DNA from: Hyphomicrobiales bacterium
Lineage (GTDB): Bacteria > Pseudomonadota > Alphaproteobacteria > Rhizobiales > MH13
Assembly: GCA_017642935.1 (NCBI GenBank)
Contig: JAEPOK010000001.1
Coordinates: 1,178,001-1,242,000 of the forward strand
Length of the DNA: 64,000 nucleotides
Reading direction: 5' to 3'
In this document: positions 46,993 to 56,071 of the stretch, in pieces
Position numbering within the stretch: position 1 is the stretch's first letter
How the letters are laid out: every line of letters starts with the position of its first letter
Notes under the pieces: model-generated
The model's input: the letters and a program-made list of their open reading frames with translations, nothing else
Database searches by the model: none
Told to the model about the DNA's origin: nothing
Made by a program: the position numbers and the translations under genes

Positions 46993-48581
46993 GCGGCGGT
47001 CTCTATATCAGCGCGGCTTTCAATCAGCGCCAGCGTGCATTTGGCCGCGACCGCCATGATCGTTGCGGTCGGGTTCATGCCCGAGGAGGTCGGGAACAGG
47101 CTGCCATCAAAAATATAAAGGTTCTCAACGTCATGGCAGCGGCCATCGGCGTTGGTCACGGACGTTTCTGCGTCGCCGCCCATCACAGCGGTACCCATAA
47201 GATGCCAACCGCAATCACGGATGAGCGATGTCACCGAGGTTTCTATTGCGCCAGCCGCGTCCATTGCCTCGACGGCGCGAGCAATGTGAAAATCGAGCAT
47301 GGCGCGGGTGTTGTCCGAGACCTGATAATGGATCTCCGGTGCGGGCAATCCATCGCTGTCGGTCATGCTGTCGGAGAGTGCGATCCGATTAATCTCATCA
47401 GGCAGGTCTTCGCCAATGATGCCCCATTCGAAAGACCGCCCGAACTTACGCCGTACCCTGTCGTGTAGCGCCGCACCCCAGGCATCGGTCAGGGGGCCAT
47501 CGCCATAGCCGGCCCGGAAGCTTTGCGGTCCGCCAGCGGGCATGCAGTTCCATTTGGCACCGCGGACAAAGCCGCGGCTCTTGTCGGTCTCGTAGAACTG
47601 CATGGACGTCAGGATTTGACCGGCTGGCCCAACCCAGCTCTCCAAATCCTCCTCAAACGTACCCATCACGGCGGCAAAGGGGTGCATCATCAGCCGTTTG
47701 CCGACAAGCCCGGAGCGGTTCGCAAGCTCCGACATCAAGAGCAAACGCGGTGTGCCGATGCCGTTGGCGCAGAGGATAACGACATCAGCCGTCTGGCGAT
47801 AGCGCGCACCATTCCGGTCGATCCAGATGACCCCAGCGGCCCTGCCCTGCGCATCGGTCTCGATCTCGCAGGCCCGTGCGCCGGTGATGAGATTCGCGCC
47901 CTGCTTGATGGCTTCGGGCCAGTGGGTTCGGTCCGGCGTCGCCTTGGCTTCATCAGAACATCCCGTGCCGCAGGTGCCGCGCAAGACACAGGGTTGCAGC
48001 GAGCGATAGGGGCGCGAGGGGATGGCGTTCGAGCCCGGCCACCAGTGCCAGCCGAGTTTGTTCATGCCCTCGGCGGCTTTACGTCCAACTCTGCCGATGG
48101 GCAGCGGCGGCAGAGGGCATGGCGCACCATCAGGGTAGGCCGTGTTGCCGTCCCTACCCGAGACTGCCATCGCCTCTTCGACATAGGCGTAGAAGGGCTC
48201 CAGATCCTCGTACACGAACGGCCAATCGTCGGCCACGCCATCCAACGTCTTGACGCGAAAGTCCGACGGCATGAACCGCATCCAATGGGCACCATAGATC
48301 AGTGCCGCGCCACCGACGCCGGCCAGCATCAGAGGATTGACCTCAGACTTCGACGTATCGATGGGGTAGTCTTCAGAGCGGCCGCGCACATTGGGATTGG
48401 GATGCCAACGGCGCAGCTGGGTGAGTTCCCAATGGGGTTTCGCGCCGTCGAATGCATCGGCTGGAACCCAATCGCCTTGCTCCAGCACCGTAACCGACAT
48501 GCCAGCGGCGATCAGTTCGCTGGCGGCCACGGCGCCCGATGGGCCCGCGCCAACGATCACCACGTCGCAGTGCGCGGCCAC
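46989..48581 (-). CDS. GMC-family FAD-dependent sugar dehydrogenase
   Basis: The 530-residue flavoprotein should oxidise a sugar or glycoside. The FAD motif VVIVGAGPSGAVAASELI is at residues 7-24. The catalytic pair is His460 (GWHLMGTAVMGG) and Asn503 (GMNPTATIMA). Cysteines 198, 204 and 208 (CVLRGTCGTGC) lie where some FAD glucose dehydrogenases bind an iron-sulphur cluster. There is no signal peptide, unlike periplasmic relatives. Related flavoproteins include gluconate 2-dehydrogenases and glycoside 3-dehydrogenases, so position of oxidation is open. It sits between the ATPase gene (3 bases) and its small-subunit gene (overlap). Confidence 0.9.
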   Translation of the reverse strand: MAAHCDVVIVGAGPSGAVAASELIAAGMSVTVLEQGDWVPADAFDGAKPHWELTQLRRWHPNPNVRGRSEDYPIDTSKSEVNPLMLAGVGGAALIYGAHWMRFMPSDFRVKTLDGVADDWPFVYEDLEPFYAYVEEAMAVSGRDGNTAYPDGAPCPLPPLPIGRVGRKAAEGMNKLGWHWWPGSNAIPSRPYRSLQPCVLRGTCGTGCSDEAKATPDRTHWPEAIKQGANLITGARACEIETDAQGRAAGVIWIDRNGARYRQTADVVILCANGIGTPRLLLMSELANRSGLVGKRLMMHPFAAVMGTFEEDLESWVGPAGQILTSMQFYETDKSRGFVRGAKWNCMPAGGPQSFRAGYGDGPLTDAWGAALHDRVRRKFGRSFEWGIIGEDLPDEINRIALSDSMTDSDGLPAPEIHYQVSDNTRAMLDFHIARAVEAMDAAGAIETSVTSLIRDCGWHLMGTAVMGGDAETSVTNADGRCHDVENLYIFDGSLFPTSSGMNPTATIMAVAAKCTLALIESRADIETAA

Positions 48582-48584
48582 CGC

Positions 48585-49658
48585 TTAGGCGCTCCGCAGC
48601 GCCATTTGGGTTTGGCTATCGAAAAGATGTACCTGATTTGGCGCGACGGAAAGGCCAATGGCCTCCCCGGCCTTCAAGGCGCTGGTTCCGGCGGTCACCA
48701 GAACCAGCTCCGGATCACCATCAGTGAACAGATAGCTCGACGACCCAGTCGCTTCGACGGCGGAAACAGTTACCGGCACAGCCCCGTCTGTTTGCGGATC
48801 GGTGACGGTGATGTGCTCAGGGCGCAGACCGACGATGACCTCACGGCCGGCCTCCATGACAAGATCGGTCGGGATCTCGGCATCCAACAACTGGACCGAC
48901 GTTCCATTCTCAGCGACCACACCGGGTGCAAAATTCATCGCAGGTGAGCCGATGAACCCGGCCACGAACTGGTTGGCTGGGCGTTCATAGAGATCCAGAG
49001 GCGCGCCTTGCTGTTCGATCACACCAGCGCGCATCACAACGACATGATCGGCCATGGTCATGGCCTCAATCTGATCGTGGGTCACGTAGACCGATGTCGC
49101 GCCAATACGATCGTGCAGCGCGCGGATTTCCTTGCGCATGCGGACCCTGAGAGCCGCGTCCAAATTGGAGAGCGGCTCATCGAACAGAAAGGCTTTCGGT
49201 GAGCGGATGATCGCCCGGCCCATGGCCACGCGCTGGCGCTGGCCGCCGGACAAAGCACGCGGAAAGCGATCGAGCAGGTTTTCAAGTCCGATGACAGCCG
49301 CCACCTCTTCGGCGCGTTTGGCGCGCTCAGCTTTTGAGACGCCTTTCAGGCGCAGCGCGTAGGTGAGGTTGTCGCGCACATTCATGTGTGGGTAGAGCGC
49401 GTAAGACTGAAACACCATCGCCAGATCGCGGTGGCGCGGCGCGAGGTTGTTGACCCGCTGGTCCTCAATCCACATGTCGCCGGACGTGATCTTTTCGAGC
49501 CCGGCAATGGTGCGCAGCAGGGTGGATTTTCCACAACCTGACGGGCCCACTAGCGCCACGAACCCGCCCTTGGGAATATCCAGATCGATACCCTTCAGGG
49601 CGTGAAACGCCCCGTAATGCTTGTCGACCTTTTCAATTCGGATTTGGCTGTTGGTCAT
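48585..49658 (-). CDS. Oligosaccharide ABC transporter ATPase (MalK/UgpC type, CUT1)
   Basis: The 357-residue ATPase has Walker A GPSGCGKST near residues 38-46, the signature LSGGQRQRVAMGRAI, Walker B FLFDEPLSNLD and the switch VYVTHDQIEAMT. A C-terminal TOBE region follows from about residue 240, with VIVGLRPEHITV. Such ATPases can serve more than one importer. It overlaps the permease gene upstream by four bases. Confidence 0.96.
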   Translation of the reverse strand: MTNSQIRIEKVDKHYGAFHALKGIDLDIPKGGFVALVGPSGCGKSTLLRTIAGLEKITSGDMWIEDQRVNNLAPRHRDLAMVFQSYALYPHMNVRDNLTYALRLKGVSKAERAKRAEEVAAVIGLENLLDRFPRALSGGQRQRVAMGRAIIRSPKAFLFDEPLSNLDAALRVRMRKEIRALHDRIGATSVYVTHDQIEAMTMADHVVVMRAGVIEQQGAPLDLYERPANQFVAGFIGSPAMNFAPGVVAENGTSVQLLDAEIPTDLVMEAGREVIVGLRPEHITVTDPQTDGAVPVTVSAVEATGSSSYLFTDGDPELVLVTAGTSALKAGEAIGLSVAPNQVHLFDSQTQMALRSA

Positions 49659-50482
49659 TTCAAGGCCCCTGAGGTCAGACCGTTAACGATCTGGCGTTGC
49701 AGAAGGACGAAGGCGGCGAGGATCGGCGTCACATAGGTCGCGGCAAACGCCATGATGGCGTTCCAATTGACGACGTTTGGTTGCAGGAAGTTGGTCATGC
49801 CGATGGAGGCTGGTTGCAGGCGATTGTCGGCGATCAGCGACGCCGAATAAACATATTCGCCAAAGCCCTGCATGAAGATCAAAAGCGCCGCGACGAGGAT
49901 TCCGTTGCGCGCCAGCGGTAGGACGATGAAGAAGAACGCCCCTGCCCGCGAATTTCCGTCGACCAGGGCCGCTTCTTCTAGCTCGCGCGGAATGGTCATG
50001 AACGTCGCGCGGCACAAGATGACGAAAAACGGCATCGTCTTGGCTGCGATGGCGAGCACTGCAGCAATGCGCGGAAAATCCAGCAGGCCGATGGTGGCAA
50101 AGCCAACAAAGATCGGGGTCACCATCAAGCTGGGCGGCAGGACTTGCAGCATCAGCACGGTGAACAGGGCCACATCGATCCACACATTGCGGTAGCGCGC
50201 CAACACATAGGCAGCCCCTGCCCCCAGAATGGCCGTTACGGCCGTCACGCCAGTGGCAATCAGCATGGAGTTCCAGAGATAACGAGGGATGTTGGTGGTT
50301 GCCCACACCTCGCCATAGGTGCCCCATTGCGGATCGGTCGGGAGAATTTCCGGTGGTACGGCAAAGATCGCTGAGCCGGTTTTCAGGCTCGTCACGTACA
50401 TCCAATAAAGCGGGAATAGATAGACCGCCGCCAACACCAGCGCGATGAGGAACAGCGCGCGGTTGTGCCAATCCGATCTCAT
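49655..50482 (-). CDS. Oligosaccharide ABC transporter permease (MalG type, CUT1)
   Basis: The 275-residue protein has six helices, with the first at about residues 8-30. The coupling motif is ELEEAALVDGNSRAGAFFFIVLPLARNG, the standard EAA loop, near residues 168-195. I choose the ATG at 50482, ten bases after the stop of the partner permease gene; upstream codons to 50527 overlap that gene. Confidence 0.94.
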   Translation of the reverse strand: MRSDWHNRALFLIALVLAAVYLFPLYWMYVTSLKTGSAIFAVPPEILPTDPQWGTYGEVWATTNIPRYLWNSMLIATGVTAVTAILGAGAAYVLARYRNVWIDVALFTVLMLQVLPPSLMVTPIFVGFATIGLLDFPRIAAVLAIAAKTMPFFVILCRATFMTIPRELEEAALVDGNSRAGAFFFIVLPLARNGILVAALLIFMQGFGEYVYSASLIADNRLQPASIGMTNFLQPNVVNWNAIMAFAATYVTPILAAFVLLQRQIVNGLTSGALK

Positions 50483-50492
50483 GGCCCGATCC

Positions 50493-51392
50493 TCACAGCC
50501 GCGTCTCTGCGCGGGTGGAACGCACATAGACCAGCGAGACGGCCAGCACGACGATAATCATCATCACCGAGATCACCGCGCCACGCCCGAAATCGAACTC
50601 GCGGAAGGAAAGCTGCCAAGACCAGTATTGCGCAACGGTCGAAGACCCTGCGGGGCCGCCAGAGGTAATGGCGGCGAACAGGTCGAACTGTTGAAGCGTG
50701 AAAATGGTGCCCAGCGCCAAAACAGCGCCAATCGTGGCGCGCATCATGGGCAGGGTGATGGTCCAGAACTTTTGCCAGGCCGTCGCGCCATCCAGCTCGG
50801 CAGCTTCGTAAAGATCGTCCGGGATGGCCGCCAAACCGACCGACAACAGGATCATGTTGAACGGCATGCCGTACCAAATGTTGGCGAGGATGACCGAATA
50901 GAGCGCCACATCGATATCGGAGCGCCAGAAAATCGGCTCGGAGATCAGGCCGATGGTGAGCAGCACATGGTTGATGACGCCGAAATCGCCGGACAAGAGC
51001 CAATTCCAAAGCACGCCAACGACCAGCCCGGGCATGACCCAGGCGGCGAGAAATAGCCCGCGAAACCAGGTCGCGCCGGGAAATTTCTGATGGAAGAACA
51101 GCGCAAAAGCGAAGCCGATGGTGAACTGGAAAGCCACCGAGCCGACCGTGAAGATGATCGTGTTCCAGAAGACCGTGTTCGCCAATGGATCGCGGAAAAT
51201 CGAAAGATAATTGTCCCATCCCGCCGAGGGATGAAGCAGCGTACCGAGCGAGAAAACGTCGACCTGCTGAAACGAAATAATGACGTTGTAGATGAGCGGC
51301 AGGCCGGCAAACGCGAAAAGGTAGAGCAACGCAAAGCCGATAAGCAGCGTGTCGAAACCGATGCCATCGCGGAAGCTCTTGAAGAGATTCAT
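50493..51392 (-). CDS. Oligosaccharide ABC transporter permease (MalF type, CUT1)
   Basis: The 299-residue protein has about six helices and the EAA loop DDLYEAAELDGATAWQKFWTITLP near residues 193-216. The ATG at 51392 follows AAGGG; in-frame upstream codons reach 51440 but lack support. It lies 66 bases after the binding protein gene. Confidence 0.94.
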   Translation of the reverse strand: MNLFKSFRDGIGFDTLLIGFALLYLFAFAGLPLIYNVIISFQQVDVFSLGTLLHPSAGWDNYLSIFRDPLANTVFWNTIIFTVGSVAFQFTIGFAFALFFHQKFPGATWFRGLFLAAWVMPGLVVGVLWNWLLSGDFGVINHVLLTIGLISEPIFWRSDIDVALYSVILANIWYGMPFNMILLSVGLAAIPDDLYEAAELDGATAWQKFWTITLPMMRATIGAVLALGTIFTLQQFDLFAAITSGGPAGSSTVAQYWSWQLSFREFDFGRGAVISVMMIIVVLAVSLVYVRSTRAETRL

Positions 51393-51458
51393 GTGCGCGC
51401 CCTTTGTGGTTGGGTCAGGCGGAAAGCCCGCCTGACCCAATCGCGTATTCGAAGCCTA

Positions 51459-52670
51459 TCAGTTCAAGATACCATCGATCACGGACTGCGCGTCGTCCAG
51501 CGCTTCTTGAGGTTCTTTTTGGCCGGTCAAAGAGGACTGGATGGCATCCTGGATGGCACGTGAAATACGTGGCCATTCCGGGTGTGGGCCGCGGTTTGCG
51601 GCGTATTGCAACTGCTCGGTGAAGACACCAGCGGCTTCGTCAATGCGCGGATCACCGGTCGGTGCAAGCGGCACGTCAGGACGCGGCGGCATACGTGTGA
51701 ACTCCGGCCACAGACGGTCCATCTGGCTGTCGAAATACTCCAAGAACGCGAAAGCCTCTTCCGGGTGTTCGGTGTTGGCGAAGATAGCTAAATTGAAGTC
51801 CCCTAGAGCCGAGGCACGTGGACCGCCTTCTTCACGCACGGGAAGCAGCGTCACGCCCCACTCGAAGTCGGCATCAGCTGCCATGCGGTTCAACTCCCAA
51901 GGACCGGAGATCACCATGGCGGCGTTGCCGCCATTGAAGGTTCCGGTCGAGTCCCACTGACCACGCGTCAGTGTGTCAGGGCTGGTAAGACCTTCATCGA
52001 GAAGCGTTTTCCAGAACGCGAGTGCATCGGCAGCGCCGTCGCCATTGACTTGCTCAAACGAACCACCGGTCATTTGCAACCAGGGCAGGAACTGGAACGT
52101 GCCCTCTTCCGAGGCCTTGGCCGAGAAGGCAATGCCATAGACATCATTGTCCGGGTCGGTCAGCGCGCTTGCGGCCTCGTAGAGCTCGTCCCAGGTGGTA
52201 GGCGGGCTATCAGGATCCAAGCCAGCGGCTTCGAACAGGTCCTTGTTATAGTAAAGCGCGATCGTGTTGGAGGCGCGCGGAATACCGTAGACGCCGTCTT
52301 CCCAGGTCAGCGATGAACGCGGGCCGGGAAAGTAATTGTCCATGTCAATCTGGTCAGAGGCTGCGGCCAGATCGGTCAGATCGAGGAACGCGCCACGGGC
52401 CGCGAACGCTGCATGATCGGGGTTGTCGATGGAGATGATGTCCGGGTTGGTGCGCGTTGCGAAGGCACGCAGCGTCTCGGTCACAATGTCATCGAAGCGG
52501 ACCTCGCGGATATCGATGGTGATACCATTGTCCATCTCGGTGAACTCATTGGCGAAGGTGGCTTCGGCGCCGGTCGAGCTTTCGGTCCAAAGCGTGAGCG
52601 TCACATCCTGCGCCATCGCTGTGGATGTGAGAAGCGCTGAGAAGGCCAGCGCGGTGAGTGCACGTTTCAT
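51459..52670 (-). CDS. Extracellular sugar-binding protein, family 1 (CUT1)
   Basis: The 403-residue periplasmic protein binds an oligosaccharide or glycoside for the CUT1 permease pair. The signal peptide is ALTALAFSALLTSTAMAQ. The fold shows ADPDSPPTTWDELYEAASAL, GNAAMVISGPWELN and LGDFNLAIFANTEHPEEAFAF. A ribosome site GGGAG precedes it. A 6-bp hairpin (GAGCGC/GCGCTC, 52701-52718) lies between the GH31 stop and this start and might protect the downstream message. Confidence 0.94.
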   Translation of the reverse strand: MKRALTALAFSALLTSTAMAQDVTLTLWTESSTGAEATFANEFTEMDNGITIDIREVRFDDIVTETLRAFATRTNPDIISIDNPDHAAFAARGAFLDLTDLAAASDQIDMDNYFPGPRSSLTWEDGVYGIPRASNTIALYYNKDLFEAAGLDPDSPPTTWDELYEAASALTDPDNDVYGIAFSAKASEEGTFQFLPWLQMTGGSFEQVNGDGAADALAFWKTLLDEGLTSPDTLTRGQWDSTGTFNGGNAAMVISGPWELNRMAADADFEWGVTLLPVREEGGPRASALGDFNLAIFANTEHPEEAFAFLEYFDSQMDRLWPEFTRMPPRPDVPLAPTGDPRIDEAAGVFTEQLQYAANRGPHPEWPRISRAIQDAIQSSLTGQKEPQEALDDAQSVIDGILN

Positions 52671-52729
52671 TGTTATCTCCCTTGTTGGGTTGGGTGTGGG
52701 GAGCGCTGCGCGGCGCTCTTCTACTGGTT

Positions 52730-54808
52730 TCAGGGGATTAGCGCGGGGAAAGCTTTTGTGAATTTTTCGGCCTGGCCGGCCCGAACGAACACGCCTGGTT
52801 GCCCGAACGGCGCATCAACCGTTGCTTGAGAACCACCTGCATAGGCCTTGCCCGACCAAATATGCACCCAGCTTTCGCTGGCTGGCAGGTCGACAGCGAC
52901 GGTCGTCTCGCCTGCGTTGAGGACGGGCGCAACGAGAAGGTCGGGACCAAGCATGTAACTGGCGCCATCGGCACCAGCATCGGTGTCGAAATGGTAGAAC
53001 AACGGCGCCATCACCGGGTCGCCGGTCTGGGCGTAGTAAGCGAAGACGCCCTCCAGATAGGGACGGAGGGCCTCGCGCACCCGCAACAGCTCAGTGAGAA
53101 CTGCCTCGACCTCTTCGCCATAGGACCAGATTTCATTAGGTCCACCGGTATCGGTGAAGATGTTGAACGTATCCTGGCCATAGGTGACCTCTTCGCCAGG
53201 TCCCGGAGCGGGGACGCATTCTGGCACGCGGAAGCCATGGAGGCGACAAATGGGCGAGAAAACGCCGAACTCGAACCAGCGAACGAGCAGCTCGCGAAAC
53301 TCTTCCGAACCACCATGGCCGTCGTAGAATCCGCCAATGTCCGTGGTCCACCAACCCATGCCGGAGAGACCCGCATGCAGGCCGGCAGGCAGTTGGGCAC
53401 GGAACCAGTCCCAGTTGGACCAGACATCGCCTGACCAGAGAATCACACCATGTTGCTGCGATCCTGCCCACGCCGAGCGGCAAAGCAGCATACCATCGGC
53501 GTGCCCCGCCTCGGTCAGGCCTTTGCGATAGTTCTCCTCGTGCAGCACCGAATAACCGCAGAGCATTTCAGCGCCGTTGCCGAGCGATGTGCGCACATTT
53601 TCAGGATGCGCTGGGCGCATCTCAGGCTCGCAAGCATCCAGCCAAAAGTGCTTGATGCCGTGGGCAAGGTAGTTCTGTTTGACCAAATCCCAGTGGAAAG
53701 CCCGAGCTTCCGGGTTGAAGGCATCATAGTAGGTGAAGAAACCGGCGCCGAATGGGTCTTTGTCGGGGAACGGAATCATCACCGGCGACCCGCGCTCGGA
53801 GGTGAAGATCAGGCCGCGCTCAGTCATCTCTTTGTAATGCTCCGACGAGGCTGAGACAGTCGGCCAGATTGAGACCATCACCTCAACGCCCATGGCCGCC
53901 AGTTCATCAACCATGGCTTTCGGATCAGGCCATTCAGCCGGATCGAACTTCCATTCGCCCTGGCGCGACCAGGCAAAGAAGTCGATCACAATGCAGGACA
54001 GCGGCAGGCCGCGCGCCTTGTACTCGCGGGCGACCGACAGAAGTTCATCCTGTGTGCGGTAACGCAGTTTGCACTGCCAAAATCCCAGCGCCCAGTCGGG
54101 AATGTCGGGCGATTTGCCGGTGGCGGTGATGTAGCGGCGCACAATCTCTTGGGTCGAGTCGCCTGCCGTGATCCAATAGTCCAGACCATTGGTGGCCTCG
54201 GCCGTCCAGCGCGTGATGTTGGACGCAAACTCGGCCCGTCCGACCGCAGGGTTGTTCCACAAGAAGCCATAGCCACGTGAGGACACCACGAACGGGATCA
54301 CGACATGGGCGTTTTGCTGCAGAAGCGTCGTCGAGACACCCTTCAGGTCCATCTTTCCATGCTGTGGCTGCCCCAGACCCCAAAGCTTCTCGCCATCATA
54401 GGCTTTGAACTGCTGCTCGAGCTTCCATGAGCCGGAGGCGATGGCCTTGAAATTACGCGGCTTCGGCCCTGCAAAATGTGAGCGGGTTTCGGAAAGCAGT
54501 TCCTCGCCGGTATCCGACCTCACAAAGCGGAGCATCAACTCGCGGCGAACATCGGCGCCGTAGCGCACCTTGATCCAGAACTCGGCGCGAATGCGCCCTC
54601 GCGTGATCGACGCCTTTTCGCTATTAATCGTGACATCCGCGCTTTGGCTGTCCACGGGCAAAAGCGCATCAACATGCGGCTCAGCGAGGGTCTGTCCCGG
54701 CCGGGCCCGCACACGCAGAGCGTCGGCGCCCCACGGTTCGATGCGCAGCGTTTCGCCGTTGAAACGGCAGAGAAGGGCATTGCCGTCCTGGGTGAACACA
54801 TCGGCCAT
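52730..54808 (-). CDS. Glycoside hydrolase family 31 enzyme, likely alpha-xylosidase or alpha-glucosidase
   Basis: The 692-residue enzyme has the N-terminal GH31 beta-sandwich (about residues 1-230) and a TIM barrel with nucleophile Asp391 in FWLDACEPEM and acid/base Asp461 in ILWSGDVW. Other family parts are DWALGFWQCKLRY, WTTDIGGF and SYMLGPDLLVAPVL. It lacks a signal peptide, so it acts on imported sugar. Its place with a xylose isomerase and an apparent xylose-type regulator favours an alpha-xylosidase; an alpha-glucosidase cannot be excluded. It lies three bases after the short-chain dehydrogenase gene. Confidence 0.9.
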   Translation of the reverse strand: MADVFTQDGNALLCRFNGETLRIEPWGADALRVRARPGQTLAEPHVDALLPVDSQSADVTINSEKASITRGRIRAEFWIKVRYGADVRRELMLRFVRSDTGEELLSETRSHFAGPKPRNFKAIASGSWKLEQQFKAYDGEKLWGLGQPQHGKMDLKGVSTTLLQQNAHVVIPFVVSSRGYGFLWNNPAVGRAEFASNITRWTAEATNGLDYWITAGDSTQEIVRRYITATGKSPDIPDWALGFWQCKLRYRTQDELLSVAREYKARGLPLSCIVIDFFAWSRQGEWKFDPAEWPDPKAMVDELAAMGVEVMVSIWPTVSASSEHYKEMTERGLIFTSERGSPVMIPFPDKDPFGAGFFTYYDAFNPEARAFHWDLVKQNYLAHGIKHFWLDACEPEMRPAHPENVRTSLGNGAEMLCGYSVLHEENYRKGLTEAGHADGMLLCRSAWAGSQQHGVILWSGDVWSNWDWFRAQLPAGLHAGLSGMGWWTTDIGGFYDGHGGSEEFRELLVRWFEFGVFSPICRLHGFRVPECVPAPGPGEEVTYGQDTFNIFTDTGGPNEIWSYGEEVEAVLTELLRVREALRPYLEGVFAYYAQTGDPVMAPLFYHFDTDAGADGASYMLGPDLLVAPVLNAGETTVAVDLPASESWVHIWSGKAYAGGSQATVDAPFGQPGVFVRAGQAEKFTKAFPALIP

Positions 54809-54811
54809 CTG

Positions 54812-55582
54812 TTATCCAATCGCCAGGTAAGCGCCATCCAGGATGACGGCAGTTCCCGACATGTAGTCGGCTTCTTCGGAGGCGATGAATGCCGCAACCG
54901 CCGCCACTTCTTCCGGCTGCGCACCGCGTCCGGCCGGGATACCGGCGATCACCTCCTCCATGACATCTTGAGGAATGGCTTTAACGGCCTCGGTCTCGAT
55001 CAAGCCAGGCGCGATAGCGACCGCACGGATATCGGGGGCATGATCGAGCGCCAGGGATCGCGTCATAGCGAGCACCGCGCCCTTGGTCGCCTGGTAGGCG
55101 GAAAAGCCCTTCTCGCCGACAAAGCTCTGCACCGATGCGGTGTTGACAATCACACCCTTGCCAGAAGCCCCTTGAGCTTTCTGGGACCGCATCTGTTCCA
55201 CGGCGACCTTGGCGCCCATCCAATAGCCGCGAATGCCAACGCCGGTGATGGCATTGAACTCGTCCAACGTCTGCTCGTGGATGGGCTTGAAGACGGCAGT
55301 GAACGCGTTGTTGTGCCAAATATCGATGCGCCCAAACCGGTCAACGGTCGCGGCGGCAAGCGCCCTCACCTGTTCGGGTTCGGCCATATCGGTCAATTGG
55401 AAAGCTGCGCCGATCGCATTGGCAACATCGCTTCCTTTTGGATTGATATCGGCGATCATCACTTGCGCGCCTTCTTGCGCAAAACGATCGGCGCAAGCGC
55501 GACCAATGCCTTCGGCACCCCCGGTGATCACATAGACCTTGCCCTCATGGCGGCCTTCAACGGGGAACATGCGCGCCGCCAT
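54812..55582 (-). CDS. Short-chain dehydrogenase/reductase
   Basis: The 256-residue enzyme has the NAD(P) motif TGGAEGIGRA near residues 20-29, HNNAF (the NNA motif), the catalytic Ser in TASVQSF and YQATK with Tyr and Lys. The acidic ADINPKG after strand 2 favours NAD(H). The end YMSGTAVILDGAY is typical of classical SDRs. Starts at 55582 or 55570 are possible; the first overlaps the EthD-like stop as TGATG. The substrate is probably a sugar or sugar-derived alcohol or ketone, from context only. Confidence 0.92.
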   Translation of the reverse strand: MAARMFPVEGRHEGKVYVITGGAEGIGRACADRFAQEGAQVMIADINPKGSDVANAIGAAFQLTDMAEPEQVRALAAATVDRFGRIDIWHNNAFTAVFKPIHEQTLDEFNAITGVGIRGYWMGAKVAVEQMRSQKAQGASGKGVIVNTASVQSFVGEKGFSAYQATKGAVLAMTRSLALDHAPDIRAVAIAPGLIETEAVKAIPQDVMEEVIAGIPAGRGAQPEEVAAVAAFIASEEADYMSGTAVILDGAYLAIG

Positions 55583-55911
55583 CAGGCAGCATCCTTGGGA
55601 AGAATGACCGTTTCCTTTGTGACCAAAAATTCCAGATGGTCGAGGAAGTTCTCGGTGTCTTTGGCGGCGATATCGTTCTCTGGTGACGACAACCCAGCCT
55701 TCATCGCCTCGCGGCTATCAAACCAGATTTCCGCCGAGCCATCATAGTCGGCAGCTGGCATGTCGCCAGCATCACCAGCAATGTTGATGCGGTACCCGCG
55801 CATCCCCGGAATGGCGGCCGCAAGCGGTGCATGAACATTGATCCAATAGTCAGCAAACGCCCGCCGACTGAGATCAGATTTGCGGCGCACAAGGGCGACG
55901 AGTTTGATCAT
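55582..55911 (-). CDS. EthD-domain protein
   Basis: The 109-residue protein has the ferredoxin-like EthD fold: MIKLVALVRRKSDLSRRAFA, then WINVHAPLAAAIPGMRGYRI and EIWFDSREAMKAGLSSPEND. The HxP in NVHAPL is a family hallmark. Members act as small degradation enzymes or helpers; no function can be fixed. The ATG at 55911 follows GGGAGG. It is the first gene of the nine-gene operon, just downstream of an operator. Confidence 0.8.
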   Translation of the reverse strand: MIKLVALVRRKSDLSRRAFADYWINVHAPLAAAIPGMRGYRINIAGDAGDMPAADYDGSAEIWFDSREAMKAGLSSPENDIAAKDTENFLDHLEFLVTKETVILPKDAA

Positions 55912-55964
55912 GCAACCTCCCTTTTTTCGTTGGTTCCAGTTCACGATGAATCGGTGATTGCGTC

Positions 55965-55982
55965 AATACAAACCTTTGTATT
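55965..55982. promoter_or_regulatory. LacI-type operator in the divergent promoter region of the regulator
   Basis: AATACAAA-CC-TTTGTATT is a perfect 8-bp inverted repeat with a 2-base centre. It lies 54 bases before the EthD-like start and 90 before the regulator start, so it can control both directions. The preceding GCGTC is shared with the site at 58452. Confidence 0.85.
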
Positions 55983-56071
55983 TTTGCTTTCCGGAAGATT
56001 TCCGGTGTAGAAGGGAGCGCTTATCGAGGGATCAGAATCGCCGGATTCGTTGGCTGGTGGAGGTCGCGCAC

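Noticed and set aside
52730-54808. GH31 enzyme as a sulfoquinovosidase
   Set aside because: The active-site motif is DACEP rather than the form I recall for YihQ, and no sulfosugar pathway genes are nearby.
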